In this document: positions 12,334 through 23,439 of the stretch, piece by piece
How the letters are laid out: the number at the start of each line of letters is the position of its first letter
Position numbering within the stretch: the first letter of the stretch is position 1
Source of the DNA: Adiantum capillus-veneris
Lineage: Eukaryota > Streptophyta > Polypodiopsida > Polypodiales > Pteridaceae
Length of the DNA stretch: 64,000 nt
Direction of reading: 5' to 3'
NCBI GenBank assembly: GCA_014529385.2
Contig: CM043952.1
Span: 68,455,370-68,519,369 of the forward strand
Made by a program: the position numbers and the translations under genes
Notes under the pieces: model-generated
Told to the model about the DNA's origin: nothing
Databases searched by the model: none
The model's input: only the letters and a program-made list of their open reading frames with translations

Positions 12334-13473
12334 TTGAGGAAAGGACCAGAAAAAATTCCAAGAGATGAACACCATGAGAGATCATCTGAGAGTAATGTGA
12401 AGAAACCAGAAACCACCTCATCACGTAGAAAATCGGGTGACACTAAGGTCAGTACAGGGCTACATGAGTCACTATTTCCAACAGACTGGTTTGAAGGACT
12501 CAAAACAGGACCAACTCCCAGAAGACCCGGAGTTGAACCAAATAGACACATCAGACCAACTGATTTTCAAAAATGGGTCAAAAAATACAGTGGATCAGGG
12601 GATCCATACGACCACTTAGCAAGCTTTAAGCAAGTGCTAAGAGCAGAGCGTATATTCGATTTCCATACTAAATTTGAGGGGTTTGGAATGACATTAGAAG
12701 GAAAAGCATTGACATGGTTCCAAAACATTCCACCAAGGTCAATCATGGACTTGAACACATTAGCTCAAGGATTTGTAGTTGCTTGTTCCAAAACAGAGAT
12801 CAAACATAATACGGTAGCTCAAATCTACAGCTTGAAACAGAAACATGGTGAGTCTGTTAGGGATTGTGCAACTCGAATGAAACAATACATTGCCAGATGC
12901 CCAGAGATGGAGATACCTGCAGAAGAATGACTTGTATCCTTGTTTTTGGAGGGACTGCTAAATAAAGAACTTCATGCTATACTCTATAGTAAAAAACATA
13001 CAACCCTAGAAGTGTGTGTGTCTGATGCTATTGAAGTAGGAGACAATTGTTAGATTTTCAACAAAGAAGATATCCCTAAGGATAACCAAAGCGAGAAGAC
13101 AGCATCCACAAAACCAGAACAAGTGGGAACGGCTGTTGCGGCACCACTCTCATCCATAGAAGATATGCTAAAAAGGATGAACGACATGATGAACAATATG
13201 CAAAAAGCACCTATGAGAGGACCAGGACAAGGGATACCTCCACAGGGACAACCAATTAGGCCACAAAAATGGTGTGCAATCGAGGATAAATGGACCAACC
13301 ATGAGACCCACCAGTGCTACTTCATACCAAAGTATGATGGGAATGTTCAGTACGTGCCCATGAGGCCACAAGGACAACCCATGTACAGATATCAGCCTAA
13401 TATGGCCCAAGCTCAAAGACCACCAATGGGTATGGAAAGACCTCAACCTGTGTTGGGACAACAACTTTCGTAG
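12334..13473 (+). pseudogene. Ty3-type gag capsid (Retrotrans_gag domain), broken by stops
   Basis: The frame from 12334 contains the retrotransposon gag domain: KWVKKYSGSGDPYDHLASFK, then EGKALTWFQNIPPRSI, then LKQKHGESVRDCATRMKQYI. This is the typical Y-x-G-x-x-DP-x-x-H, A-x-x-WF and ES-V pattern. In-frame stops at 12928-12930 (TGA) and 13050-13052 (TAG) separate it from its continuation, which reads LVSLFLEGLLNKELHAILYS and then a Pro/Gln/Met-rich linker to 13473. The first stop is explained by a CGA-to-TGA change. Confidence 0.75.
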
Positions 13474-13631
13474 CCAGGACATAATGCAGTGCCTGTAAAG
13501 TACTGCACTCTCAAGGAGTCATAGATGAACAAGCATTAGTGCATGTTACACCCTATGCAGAGCCTAGTCCATCTACAGTAATGGTAGAGGGAGATTGGTA
13601 TAATCCACATCCACCACCAATGGAATAAATC

Positions 13632-13958
13632 GTGACTTATGCTCCACCAGAGCTCGCACCAATGTATTATGTAGCTAATCAAGGTGTCAAACCTCCCATG
13701 GGAAGACCCATGATGAAGCCTAGAACAGGAAACTGTCATAACTGTGGTGCTGACGATCATTGGAAAAACGAATGTCCAGAGCCTAACAAAAATCTCAAAC
13801 CAATTGAAGCCTATTGCATACAATGTTGCAAAAAGGGAGGACACTTTCCGGAAGATTGTCCTAAGAATCCTTTGAACAAGGGTAAAACCGTCGTAAACGT
13901 AGTCCAAGTGTGCCTAGTAGCTCATCAGAGAGTGAACCGATTGTTCCAATCAAGGTAA
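13632..13958 (+). pseudogene. Gag nucleocapsid with two zinc knuckles
   Basis: The frame carries CHNCGADDHWKNEC, a perfect C-x2-C-x4-H-x4-C knuckle, and then CIQCCKKGGHFPEDC, which has five residues before His. Such knuckles bind the genomic RNA during packaging. A TAA just upstream (13626-13628) cuts it from the capsid linker in the same frame. Confidence 0.75.
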
Positions 13959-14555
13959 TCACTATAGCTGACGCAAAGAAAAAGAAACACAACTCCTCTG
14001 ATGATTCATAGAACACGAGAGTTTCTTCTCAAAGAATCAAAAGGAGCAGAAGCAAAAGATATGAGATGAGAAAACAAAAACAGCGGGTTGAAATCGAAGA
14101 GAAAGCAAAGAAGCTAGCCCAAGACAAGTTGAAAGAAAGTGGCAATGAATTCAAGGAAAAAACCTTGAAATCTAGAGGATCCATTCTGGTTTGATAAAAA
14201 ATTTGAGCCTATTAATGCCACCTTGGAAGCCTACCAAGCAGGGCTTAAAGCAGGCCAAAACATGGAAAACAAGTAAAAAAACTATCTATCCCCAGACATG
14301 GAAGTAGCAAAGCTGGAAGCTTATCAAAATTTGGTAAGAATCACGCAAGAAATGCTGGAAAAATGAAAACCCAAGCTTGAAAGTATTGCAAAACCTGAAG
14401 AGCTTGTGGTAGAAGAAACAAAAGCAAAATCTGATGTGGTGGCAGGACCCCATCTTAAAACAAATGAACCAGAGCTTATAGTGCTGGACAGCGAAGATGC
14501 CTTAGACGGAATTCCATTCGTAGAGGAAGACTAGCCAGGACACTTATGGAAAAAA

Positions 14556-15491
14556 GTGAGTGAGATCAATGATGGGAGCCTAACTCTAAAGTCAGCTCCT
14601 ATAGAGGAAGTCTGGTTGGATAACCTACCTTCTGATATGAACATGGATTTACAATCCTTGTACAGGGATTGCGGATCGGAAGCTTCAGGAATGTCAAAAC
14701 CATTGACATTAAAAACATTACCTTCTTACTTGGGAGATAACAAAGATGAATCCATTGTGTGCAAGACCACTCAAGTAAAAAGAGCTGAACAGACCCTAGA
14801 AGTAGACAACATTCATTCAATCATGTCTACACCCATCCAATGCACTCTTACCTTGGGAGGACTGTTAAAACTCAGACCATACTTGTGGAATGATCTACAA
14901 AAAACCCTAGAGAAGGTGGGGATAACGGGGTTAATCTCGAAGAGTTTGCAAAAATTGAAAAATGAAATGGAAAACAAAGAGATTCAATCAGTTCCTATGA
15001 GCAAGGTTAGAGAATATTATGAAGGGGAAGAAGGAAACACCACCCTCCCAGTGAAATATAATGACATTGAAACCATGGCAATATTGGATAGTGGAGCTGG
15101 CATAGCCATAGTCACTAAAGCAGTATGGGAATCCTGGGGACATCCAGCCATCAGGCAAACTCGAATGAAATTGCAGTTGGCTGACGGACACATTGAGAGA
15201 CCATTAGGGTTGCTTGAAAAAGTGATAGTCAATTCCTGTGGAATTGAATATCAACACACATTTTTCATAGTAGACTTTGGAAAAAAACTCAACTATGAAA
15301 TCATATTGGGAAGACCTTTTATGCGGAAGGTACAGCTTATCCAAGATAGGGGAAACAATTATCTGTACTTGAAGCAAGTGGGATCTATAACGAGAGTCAA
15401 TCTAAAAGATCACACTTATAGAGATGTCTTGAAAACACCCATCCAAGAGTTTGATTCAGTGCAGCTGAAACTAAACTCCCATCGTGGTTAA
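14556..15491 (+). CDS. Ty3-type retropepsin (aspartic protease) region
   Basis: The 311-codon frame has a retroviral-type protease in its second half. AILDSGAGIAIVTKAVW holds the catalytic D-S-G-A, and EIILGRPFMRKVQ is the conserved ILGRPF flap-end motif. The active site is intact, unlike most proteases in this window. The first half is a low-complexity linker after gag. It cleaves the element's own polyprotein. The nearest relative in the window is the Gypsy3 protease at 54792-55262 (same GRPFMR and PIGMLE/PLGLLE motifs). Confidence 0.75.
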   Translation: MSEINDGSLTLKSAPIEEVWLDNLPSDMNMDLQSLYRDCGSEASGMSKPLTLKTLPSYLGDNKDESIVCKTTQVKRAEQTLEVDNIHSIMSTPIQCTLTLGGLLKLRPYLWNDLQKTLEKVGITGLISKSLQKLKNEMENKEIQSVPMSKVREYYEGEEGNTTLPVKYNDIETMAILDSGAGIAIVTKAVWESWGHPAIRQTRMKLQLADGHIERPLGLLEKVIVNSCGIEYQHTFFIVDFGKKLNYEIILGRPFMRKVQLIQDRGNNYLYLKQVGSITRVNLKDHTYRDVLKTPIQEFDSVQLKLNSHRG

Positions 15492-15727
15492 ACAAAGACA
15501 CTCCTATTTGGATGTGCGGAGCTTCAGAAAACGGAAGCTTAAGATGAGAAGAATGTATCCTAGAAAGGGACGGCACAGACGAAGCCTACGTACGTGAACC
15601 CTTTCCAGAGCATTTATTTGAGCCATTTGAGTATACTCAAATTTTAGCAACAATGGATGTATGTGTGAATATGTCTATGCCTACTCAATTTTGCAATTAG
15701 GATGGCTACGACATAATTCCCATCCAA

Positions 15728-16464
15728 ATGATGTCAATCCTCAACATTGAAAACGAAGATGAGGAACCCAAGGACTTAATGAACGCTCAACAGGTCTTTT
15801 TAGACCTCTATTATGATACAACTGATGAGTTAGATCAACACTCAGCTACCTCAGAAGATTCGAGGTCAGAAAAAGAGCATACGAGAGCTAAGTTACTCTT
15901 AAAGGTAGGGGAGGAAAAGTTTTTGACTTTCCAAACCATAAATCAAGAAGACAAAAGTGGTATAGATGAAAGAGAGACACCGGAATTGTGAAAACACGAC
16001 CTATGCCATCAGTCTCTAGTAAAACACAGTTCCAAATGCAGATAGATGCTAATGATTGTGTCAAGGACAAAATACCTGACAGATATCCTTCAGAAAAAAA
16101 CTCAGAAATGTCTCAAACATCGAGGAAAACAAGGAAGGGTACTCAAGAAAAATCACAGAATAAAAAACCACTCATGACAAGAGTCAAGCGGACAAAGAAA
16201 TATCAAGAGTTGAAAAAAGCTCTAAAGGAGATATACACAACCAAAATGGAAACCACGGAAGAGGATGGTAAGGATGCAATGCATGTTCCATCCCATTATA
16301 AAAAGTATACTCTCCAAGATCGGAAAATCATAATTGAACAACTTGTTAGGAAACTACAGAAACAAGGCGAATCTTACGAAGCACCTGAAAACGCTAAAAG
16401 GGTAGACTTGGCTGAACCAGGAGAAGAGCCTAGACCTGCTTACATTGCGAATGACTTAATGTAA
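15728..16464 (+). pseudogene. Linker region after protease, no reverse transcriptase
   Basis: Two frames (15728-15991 and 15988-16464) overlap by four bases with an ATGA-like junction. They encode acidic and then Lys-rich low-complexity protein ending in AEPGEEPRPAYIANDLM and TAA. In related plant elements the phrase VDLGEEGEPRP-type precedes the reverse transcriptase. Here the coding sequence stops, and no RT, RNase H or integrase motif appears before the polypurine tract at 16729. Confidence 0.45.
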
Positions 16465-16728
16465 GGTCTCTGACCCCAACCAAAAAGAGCACCCTTGTAC
16501 CATGAAATTATCATAATGGAAAAAAGTTACTATTTTTAGCAGTTTTCCGAATTCTGTCAGTGCCATGATGTTTAGAATGTTATAAAGCTTCGAAATGTGA
16601 ATTAAAATAATTTTTGTGAAAATTTTCCAAATATAGTAAGTTTTTGGTCACCTGACCCGTCTAGTTTTGATCGTCTCGAAAGTCTGCACCCGTACCCTGA
16701 ATTTGAAAAAAAAGCATTTTCAAACCCC
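16465..16728. other. Non-coding interval before polypurine tract
   Basis: 264 bases with no open frame of note, AT-rich with short G/C runs. Where pol should lie there is nothing recognisable. Confidence 0.6.
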
Positions 16729-16740
16729 GGGGGAGGGGGG
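16729..16740 (+). promoter_or_regulatory. Polypurine tract
   Basis: GGGGGAGGGGGG followed directly by CTGCTAAATATGG. This is the expected plus-strand primer just before a 3' LTR starting TG. The sequence after it does not match the LTR at 8714, so the downstream LTR belongs to another family or has been replaced. Confidence 0.5.
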
Positions 16741-16741
16741 C

Positions 16742-18170
16742 TGCTAAATATGGCAGGTACTCGGGCCAGTACGCCTTAGTTAGAGCTTAATATAGCAATT
16801 TACGGCATTAAATTCTGACTCGTATGGACCGTTTTAGCCTAAAACCAATTTTTCTTAAAATTGTCCGGGGAGGCACCGGGGGCCCGGGGCTGTGTGGGAA
16901 CAGGTTCCAGGCCACTCCAGACCAGCTTTAGCAGCTAGGGGGCGCCCTCTTGCCTTGTGGGAGTCTTTGGGAAGTTTCCAAGCTTGCAACTAAGTGTGAG
17001 AACCAGCTAACTAAACCAACAGGACACTTGGTGGGTAGGCAACTACACTTTCCATGCAAGGATTGAGTGCTCACTCAGATGCTTATAGCAGCACAAATCG
17101 ATTTTCAGCTTGAGGAGGCCTATTTAAAGGCTCACACACACACACACACACTACACACACCTTGGGGAGGTGCTATCGGTACACGCACAGTTTTTGAAGG
17201 AGAAGCAAGGAGGAAGATGCTGCCAAAATTCTCATCTTGAGGATTCATTGGATAAGAAAAATCAGAGGATTCTCAGTCCCTAATCACCGTAATCATGGTT
17301 TAATTACTGCTCTTCTTAATTCTCATCTTTATTCTCCAAATTCCTTAGCTACTATGCTTAATCCTGGCTATAATTCCTTATAGCTGCTCTCTAAATCTCC
17401 ATAGCTATACTCCATTGCATAATCATCATTCAATTAGCTAAATTATATAGCCATTCATCATCCTTAACCAAGGATTAATGCATGATTAGGAAAGATTCTC
17501 TCTCTAGGCAGCATAGTTAATAAATTGTCAGCCAGTAATAGTGTAGATTTGATGAAATTCATTCTTTTACCACTCAATAGTGTTGTAATTAAATTAGACT
17601 CAATCTTCTCCCACATTAAAATGTGATTAAGGCTGAAAATTAATCTGTCATTAGGCCATTAAGAAGAGAATTTTATGTCACACATGCCTGCGGCAATTCT
17701 GCATCTTCATATTGCTCTAGGAAAACGAATGAGCTTGCTTACTTCATCTCTTACGTGAATCAATTAGTAAAATTTTGAATTTCTTAATCATCTAAGCCAA
17801 GTAATTAACTTTAGAGCCATTTCCCATAGGGTAAGTAAGGAATTACCCATAAAATTGCTAGGTCTCGAAGGAAAAATCTAATCTCTTGCCTAAGGAGGAT
17901 TCTTTAATAATTCTAATCTGCCATTTGGTTGTTATGATGCTCTCGAACTTTAGCTCTTTTCTTCAAGTTTATCATTTAAAGTAGTGAGTAAAATGGCCCC
18001 GGTTAAGAGAACTCGCTTCGGTGGTGCCCACGACCACGAGGCGGGAACGAGCAATACAAATGAAAAAGGAAAAGCTCCCATGGTCGAACAAGCACCAGCC
18101 ATTTCACGAGCCAATGACAAAGAAATGGAAGAGGTAGATCACAGTTTTTATTCAAGTTGTTTAATTTAAC
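16742..18170 (+). mobile_element. LTR-like fragment of a MAPKR-type Ty3 family
   Basis: From TGCTAAATATGGCAGG onward the block has LTR layout: a TATA-like TATTTAAAGG at 17121, a (CA)n tract at 17132-17157, a long AT-rich untranslated stretch, then a short gag-like first exon at 17993. The same order (TATA, long leader, MAPKR exon with donor) is seen in the 4.1-kb LTRs of Gypsy1. No second copy lies in the window and its 3' end is lost near 18170-18400. Confidence 0.45.
17993..18133 (+). CDS. Gag first exon encoded in an LTR (second family)
   Basis: The frame begins MAPVKRTRFGGAHDHEAGTS, closely like the Gypsy1 exon (MAPKRT, NDHEAGPSH). After 47 codons it meets a good donor, GAAGAG|GTAGATC, in phase 0, exactly like Gypsy1. 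Unspliced, it would read only 11 codons further before a stop. The encoded peptide is short, basic then acidic, and has no known fold. The downstream gag exon is not present here. Confidence 0.45.
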
Positions 18171-18429
18171 ATTGCATACGTTTAGGTAGGAATGAACATA
18201 TCCCCAAACATGTTGGAGAAATCTGACGGAAACCTCGGCAATTGAATTCATTTGTATATTAAAGTCCAAAGTAGGAAAGAAATGATTGACGGATATATTG
18301 TTGCAATAGGAAAAAATGTCTGCTAGGGAAAATTTAGCTCAGCATGTTCATTCTATTTCCAATGTTGAATTAGTCATGAACCCCCTCCTGATCACAGGGG
18401 GCAGAGTTCCTGGTTAAGGGCTCTTGAAT

Positions 18430-18513
18430 CCACGACTGCTGGTTAAGCGATGGATACCCACGACTGCTGGTTAAGCGATGGGAACCCACGTCTGCTGGTT
18501 AAGCGGTGGGAAT
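18430..18513 (+). repeat. Three 28-bp tandem repeats upstream of a polypurine tract
   Basis: CCACGACTGCTGGTTAAGCG starts units at 18430, 18458 and 18486 with one or two changes each. Partial units flank them (TGGTTAAGGGC before, CGTGCTTTCTATGCGGTGG after). They sit about 80 bp before a polypurine tract, the usual place for 3' untranslated repeats of LTR elements. Confidence 0.85.
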
Positions 18514-18594
18514 GTCCATGTCGTGCTTTCTATGCGGTGGACATACCTAGTTGTATGGGCAGCTAGGTGACAACAGGAGAAGTAAACTCTCGCT

Positions 18595-18828
18595 GGAGGG
18601 GGGATGTTGTACCTCCAGAACATTGGAATTTTAATGAATAAGTTTGAGTAGAATTTTTACTAGAATACTGTCTTGGTGCCGTTTGCAATACTGGTTGAAG
18701 GGCTGTCTTAACGAATAGTGTGATTCGGAATCTAATCAAGGAATGTTTATGTTGAACAATCATTGTGGTAGTAATTAGGACACACAAGGAAGTGTGAGTG
18801 TGGGGGTGGAAAGTGGGGGCTTGGCTCA
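18595..18828 (+). mobile_element. Polypurine tract and truncated LTR
   Basis: GGAGGGGGGA (18595-18604) is followed by TGTTGTACCTCC, an LTR start. About 224 bp of LTR follow before the Gypsy2 3' LTR begins at about 18829. The remainder is not found beyond Gypsy2 at 41936, so the fragment is truncated, not simply interrupted. Confidence 0.55.
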
Positions 18829-20549
18829 GGAAGGAGTTAAACCATAGATGCCATAAAGACTAGGGTTTAGAAGGAAGTGCAATCAAAGAAGCCCCACTCT
18901 TTCTCTCTTGCACTCACACACACAAAGAAAGAACACAAAAGAGAATATCCAAACAACACAAAGATGAAAACATCAAGGCTATGGTCGTATCGTATCATGA
19001 GTAATATGAAATGGTTAATAGATGAGTTAATGACATTCAATCTTTGCCGACCAAACAGGCTATGAATTGTTCTTTGGAATTGTAGTTTTGTGCTTACCAT
19101 AATATATATGTTTTGTCTAGTGATTGGGATTAATTGCATGTGCAAATCCTCTTAGTTCATAGCAAGATAGCTACACTTACGTCAAAAGAAAATTTATAGT
19201 CTATAAGAGGTAGTATGATGGGATCCGATGAAAGAAGTATTTCATTGAGCCTTTATGACCAAAGAGAAACACTATACATTATTGAAAGTGTATTTTACGG
19301 CTAATCCATACGTTAATTCTAATAGATCGCACAGAGTGGAAGCAATAGAAATTTTCATCATGTGGATTATTCATCTATGATAACTCTACTATGTAAATAT
19401 GAGAGAAGAGAAGAGAATTTCCCTCCCAAGCCCTACTCTTGCTCGTAGGCAATAAGGATACTGCAGGGAGAGATGTACCTGTAGCAAGGAGAACCTAGAA
19501 TTTGTAGAGAGAATGAATTTTTAAGAGTGAGAGAGATAGGTTTGGTTAGAGAGGGAGATGAGATTAGAGATATATGTTGGATAAAAGGTGAAAAAAAAAA
19601 CAACAAGAAATCAAAAAAATATCAAAGTAGAACACATCTTACTTGACAAACCCTTCGGGAGTTATTCACCATCTTTTATGGAGAGAGAAGAAGAGGGAAG
19701 ATTTTAAGCCTTGATTGATGCACCAAGCTCAAGTCCTTCTTTGATTAGATCTTATCTTCCAAGGATAGCTTACAAGAATGGATAGTCTTCCTCTAGGAGT
19801 AAGTGTAGGTTTAGGCTTATGTTTATAGCTAAATACAATTAGGCATTACTACTCTCACTCCCTCATGAATTCCTCTCATTAATGGCTTGAATGGTTTTCA
19901 AGGAAGAAGAGGTCCCCTTATATAGGTGAAGGGACCCCTAAGGTTTTACACAAGAAGGAGAAGAGCCAATGTGAACAGAAACTGGAAAAGTTTGAAATAA
20001 GTTATCCCTGCATGATGTGAGCAGACTACGGTCTAGTATTTTGATCATATCTCCTCAACCGTGAACTCAAATAAAAAAGTAAAAATATAAGCAATAAATT
20101 CAGCTCATAAGCTACGACTCCCATTTAATATACTTTTTCCAATTCGGATTGTAACCTTGTGTTAAAAAATCAGCAAAATAGGGTACAATTTTGGCAGCAA
20201 AAGTCTTCTTGTGGTCCCTTAGCCTAGACTTTCATTTGATTCCAATGGACACCTCATGCAATATGAAAGCATGACATTGCTACTTGACAAAGTTTTGTAA
20301 TAATACTTGCAATAATGCATTGAAATAGGTGTATCTTTGAAAATCATGCCACCTAGTGTCCACTAGGATTTGATTCCTAAGATTTTGATGGTAAAGTAAG
20401 AATATGTTACCCTTGAGATAAATAATGATAGAAAGCTTATTATTATACTTAAATATGCATATATACATTATAGGAAATATAATTATGTATGTAAAAAGTT
20501 GCAAGATAGATCTTGTAGCATGCGTTCCCACTATGTACGTGTCACAGCA
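18829..20549 (-). mobile_element. Gypsy2 3' LTR
   Basis: About 1.72 kb closely matching 40013-41935, beginning AAGGAGTTAAACCATAGATG and ending GTACGTGTCACAGCA. The outer dinucleotide is GG where the other copy has TG, so the terminal base is mutated or the end is slightly shortened. It lacks the 175-bp insertion carried by the 5' copy. Confidence 0.8.
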
Positions 20550-21962
20550 CAGCATCCACTCCCTCTAAACTTGCACATCCTCCGGTATGTGCCACATTCT
20601 CTCTTTGTAAGATCAGCCCTCTTGTACATCTTCCTTGATTTCTTCTTATCACTGGATGATTCCAAAGCTTCATACTTTGATCTTCACTTGTGTTTTGCTC
20701 TTCCTCCTCATCAACATCTTCTGGACCATTGTCTCCTCTTCTCTTAAACATTTTGATCATTTTTCCTGCAATGGGAATCTTTACTTTTGTACCATCTAGT
20801 TCAGACAAGCTGTAAGTAGCATTTTCATGCACATGCTTTACAACATACGGTCCAAACCATCTTTTTGAGAACTTACGCATGATTATGTTCTGGTTATCAA
20901 GGCTACTATCATATACTGAAACCCAGTCACCTTTGTCAACTGCTTTGCTCCTAAGCCGATGTCGCTTACCAAAGTAGTCCTTGTTTTTCAACCTTGCATT
21001 TTTTAGTCGTTCTTTTGCAGCCTCAATATCTCTAGGTCTTCTCTCTAGTTGCCTTATGTGCAATGCAAGGAGATCTTCCCTGCTAAGCCCCTCTTGCCAA
21101 GGTAGTACATTCCATGTGGGAATTGTATCTTCAATCGGCATCATTGGCTTTTGACCATACATTAGCTCCCCAAGCATATAGCCAATTACTGAGCTATATG
21201 TTGTACGATCGGCCCATAAAGCATATGGTAACAGTTTTGGCCACTCACCAACTCTACCTTTGCAAGCCTTGGCCAAAGCTTTAATGATAGGAGGATGCCC
21301 TCTTTCACTCTTTCCATTGCCTTCAGGGTTGTAAGCTGTAGTAAGAGAAAGCTTGATTCCTAATCTGGAAAAGAACTCCCTTGCTTCCTCGGCATCCAGC
21401 TCACCTCTGTCTGCAATGATCTTTTCCACACAACCATAACGGCAAATCACCTCATCAAGAAGAAATTTGCATACAAATTCTGTGGTTTTAGCTCTTAATG
21501 CTTTTCCTTCAACCTGCTTAGTTAGGTCCTCTCGTGTAAGAACTAAGTATCTCATTTGCCAGGCATTGTGACTAGATCCATAACCCATTTATAGTGCATG
21601 GCTAGTGGATATGTAGGGTGCAATCCATCACAATGTCGAACATTTGAATACATTTGACAAGTTACACATGACTCTACAAATTGAGATACATCTTTATACA
21701 TACCCTTCCACCAGTGTTTTTCTTTGAACTTGGAGAAGGCTGCCCACACACCCGTGTGTCCAGCCCATAGACTCTCATGAAACTCTTGCATGAGCTTTAC
21801 TTGAGTCTCTTTTTTATATATAACTCTTTGTGGTGTAGCACCCTTTTGTTTCCGATGCTTCCACAAGTAAACATCCCTCAAAAAGTACCCATATGCTTTC
21901 TTGCGTATCCTCTTGAATTCTTGTTTAGACCGATCATCCTTTTTTGCTAGAGTACTCAAGTA
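20550..21962 (-). pseudogene. Gypsy2 integrase, interrupted by Gypsy1
   Basis: 21957-21588 carries the HHCC zinc-binding part (HESLWAGHTGVWAAFSKF, then ESCVTCQMYSN) and MDLVTMP with the first catalytic Asp. 21588-20550 carries IIADRGELDAEEAREFFSRL (second Asp) and AYNPEGNGKSERGHPPI (catalytic Glu), then KACKGRVGEWPKLLPYALWA and a C-terminal KRWFGPYVVKHVHENATYSL domain. No chromodomain is seen. A stop (at about 21588) splits zinc finger and core. The upstream part of the frame continues at 35400 (ELHEGDWLLIGSY), joined to YLSTLAKKDDRSKQ across the Gypsy1 insertion. Confidence 0.8.
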
Positions 21963-23061
21963 TGTAAGGTCTCCAAACCCGCCGCCACCAAAAACGGGAT
22001 GGAACCATTGACAGGTCTCTAGGCCTACTAAGGTCAAAGTCTTTAAACAAGAAAAATTCCAGGGAATTCACCCTTACCATTGATAATGGTTTAGGTTTAT
22101 AGCCCTAGAAGAGACCTAGTTCTGTCTCGCAGTGGAAACGGGACCCTTAAAAAAAAACATTCCGGCCCTAAATCTTCATCCTTTAGATTAAGGTTTCCTT
22201 AGCCAACGCTTTTTTCCCTCTAGCATATGTAAGGGCACAGCCGCTGGTGGATTCCTCATCCAAGTGAAGAAGTTTCTAAACGTTTTAGTGCGCGGGAATG
22301 GATAGTTACCTGACTAATCAGGTCCACCCGTCCATGATTGACAACCTTAGTCAATCCCCACTTACCACCGCACACTCACACATGATTCTATTGTTGTTTA
22401 ATTACTACCACATTCTTTTCACAATTAAAATAATGATTCCTTTTAAACTTTTCAAACTGCATTTCCTTAAGACAACCTTTGAAAACAGCATTGAAGACAT
22501 TCTTTCAGAAAACAGACATCTTTAAACTTAAGACAAGGTACTGTCATTTTAAGGTATCACTGACCAGTACTAACTTGTCTCAAGACCACCTATACAAGGG
22601 TGAAAAACGGCACCCATTCCTTATTTATATAACCGGGGTGGAAAGTCTTCACCCAAAGTCCGGGCGCCCATACGCCAAAACCAGTTGCCCATACAACCGG
22701 GCGGTACCTATAGGATAACTATCCATAAACATAAACAAGCACGGGGTAAAGACTCCACACATGCCGAGGTAATCGACTCCTCCATGATGGTATCTCCATC
22801 ATTACTCATTACCTGGAGTAAAATATTTCCAAGGAATCAGAGGTGTCTTGAAACAAGCTCTCTTAAGGATGGTCAAACATTTCTTTCCTATTTCAACTAG
22901 TCATAACCCAATCAGTCCTTTCCTAACTACAATCATTGATCGTGGGTTTCGTGGAAGTTACCTTCATTTACAGCCAATTTTTTTTCCTTCCTAACCTTAC
23001 GTATGCAATGCTTAACTTAAAATGAACTCTAAAAGCTATTAATGGCATAATTGAAATCCAC

Positions 23062-23223
23062 CTGGGACTGGTCGTCCCTCTGCTGTGGGGCAGGTGCCCG
23101 TAAACTCTCCTCTGTTAGCCTATGGCTAGGCCCTGCTTCATGGTCGTTAGTTGCTTTGTTGCGTTTCTTACTAACATCTTTATCTTCAGTCAAAGGATTC
23201 CCCTTGGTTCTCTTGGGAGCCAT
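23062..23223 (-). CDS. Gag first exon, copy in the Gypsy1 3' LTR
   Basis: Begins MAPKRTKGNPLTEDKD, includes NDHEAGPSH, and ends DDQSQ followed by the donor-like CAG|GTGGAT. It is 54 codons, the same length as the copy in the 5' LTR, with a handful of substitutions. This copy would not be used for gag expression but can direct readthrough transcripts. Confidence 0.45.
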
Positions 23224-23439
23224 TTCAGCAGCCTTATAAAAAGACTTAATCCATTAGAGGATTAATTGAATAACATTTATTTTTCCTTGTTTACCCAAAA
23301 ATAAGGATTTTTGGAATAGATAGGGATCTTTGATAGTCTTTTTTGTAGGTTACTCATCCCATAACTTAATTATGCTATAAATACTTTTTCCCCCCATCCT
23401 TTAATAAGAATTTTGGACCTCGGTTAATTCTTTGGCACT

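Noticed and set aside
16458-16475. TGTAAGGTCTC resembling the Gypsy1 LTR terminus, considered as an LTR start
   Set aside because: Match is only 11 bases and similarity stops at once.
8714-16740. Endogenous pararetrovirus (caulimovirid)
   Set aside because: The block has an LTR, a PBS and a polypurine tract and lacks movement-protein or RT motifs, which fits an LTR retrotransposon.
18380-18560. 28-bp repeats considered as a CRISPR array
   Set aside because: Units are directly adjacent with no spacers, and the DNA is plant nuclear.
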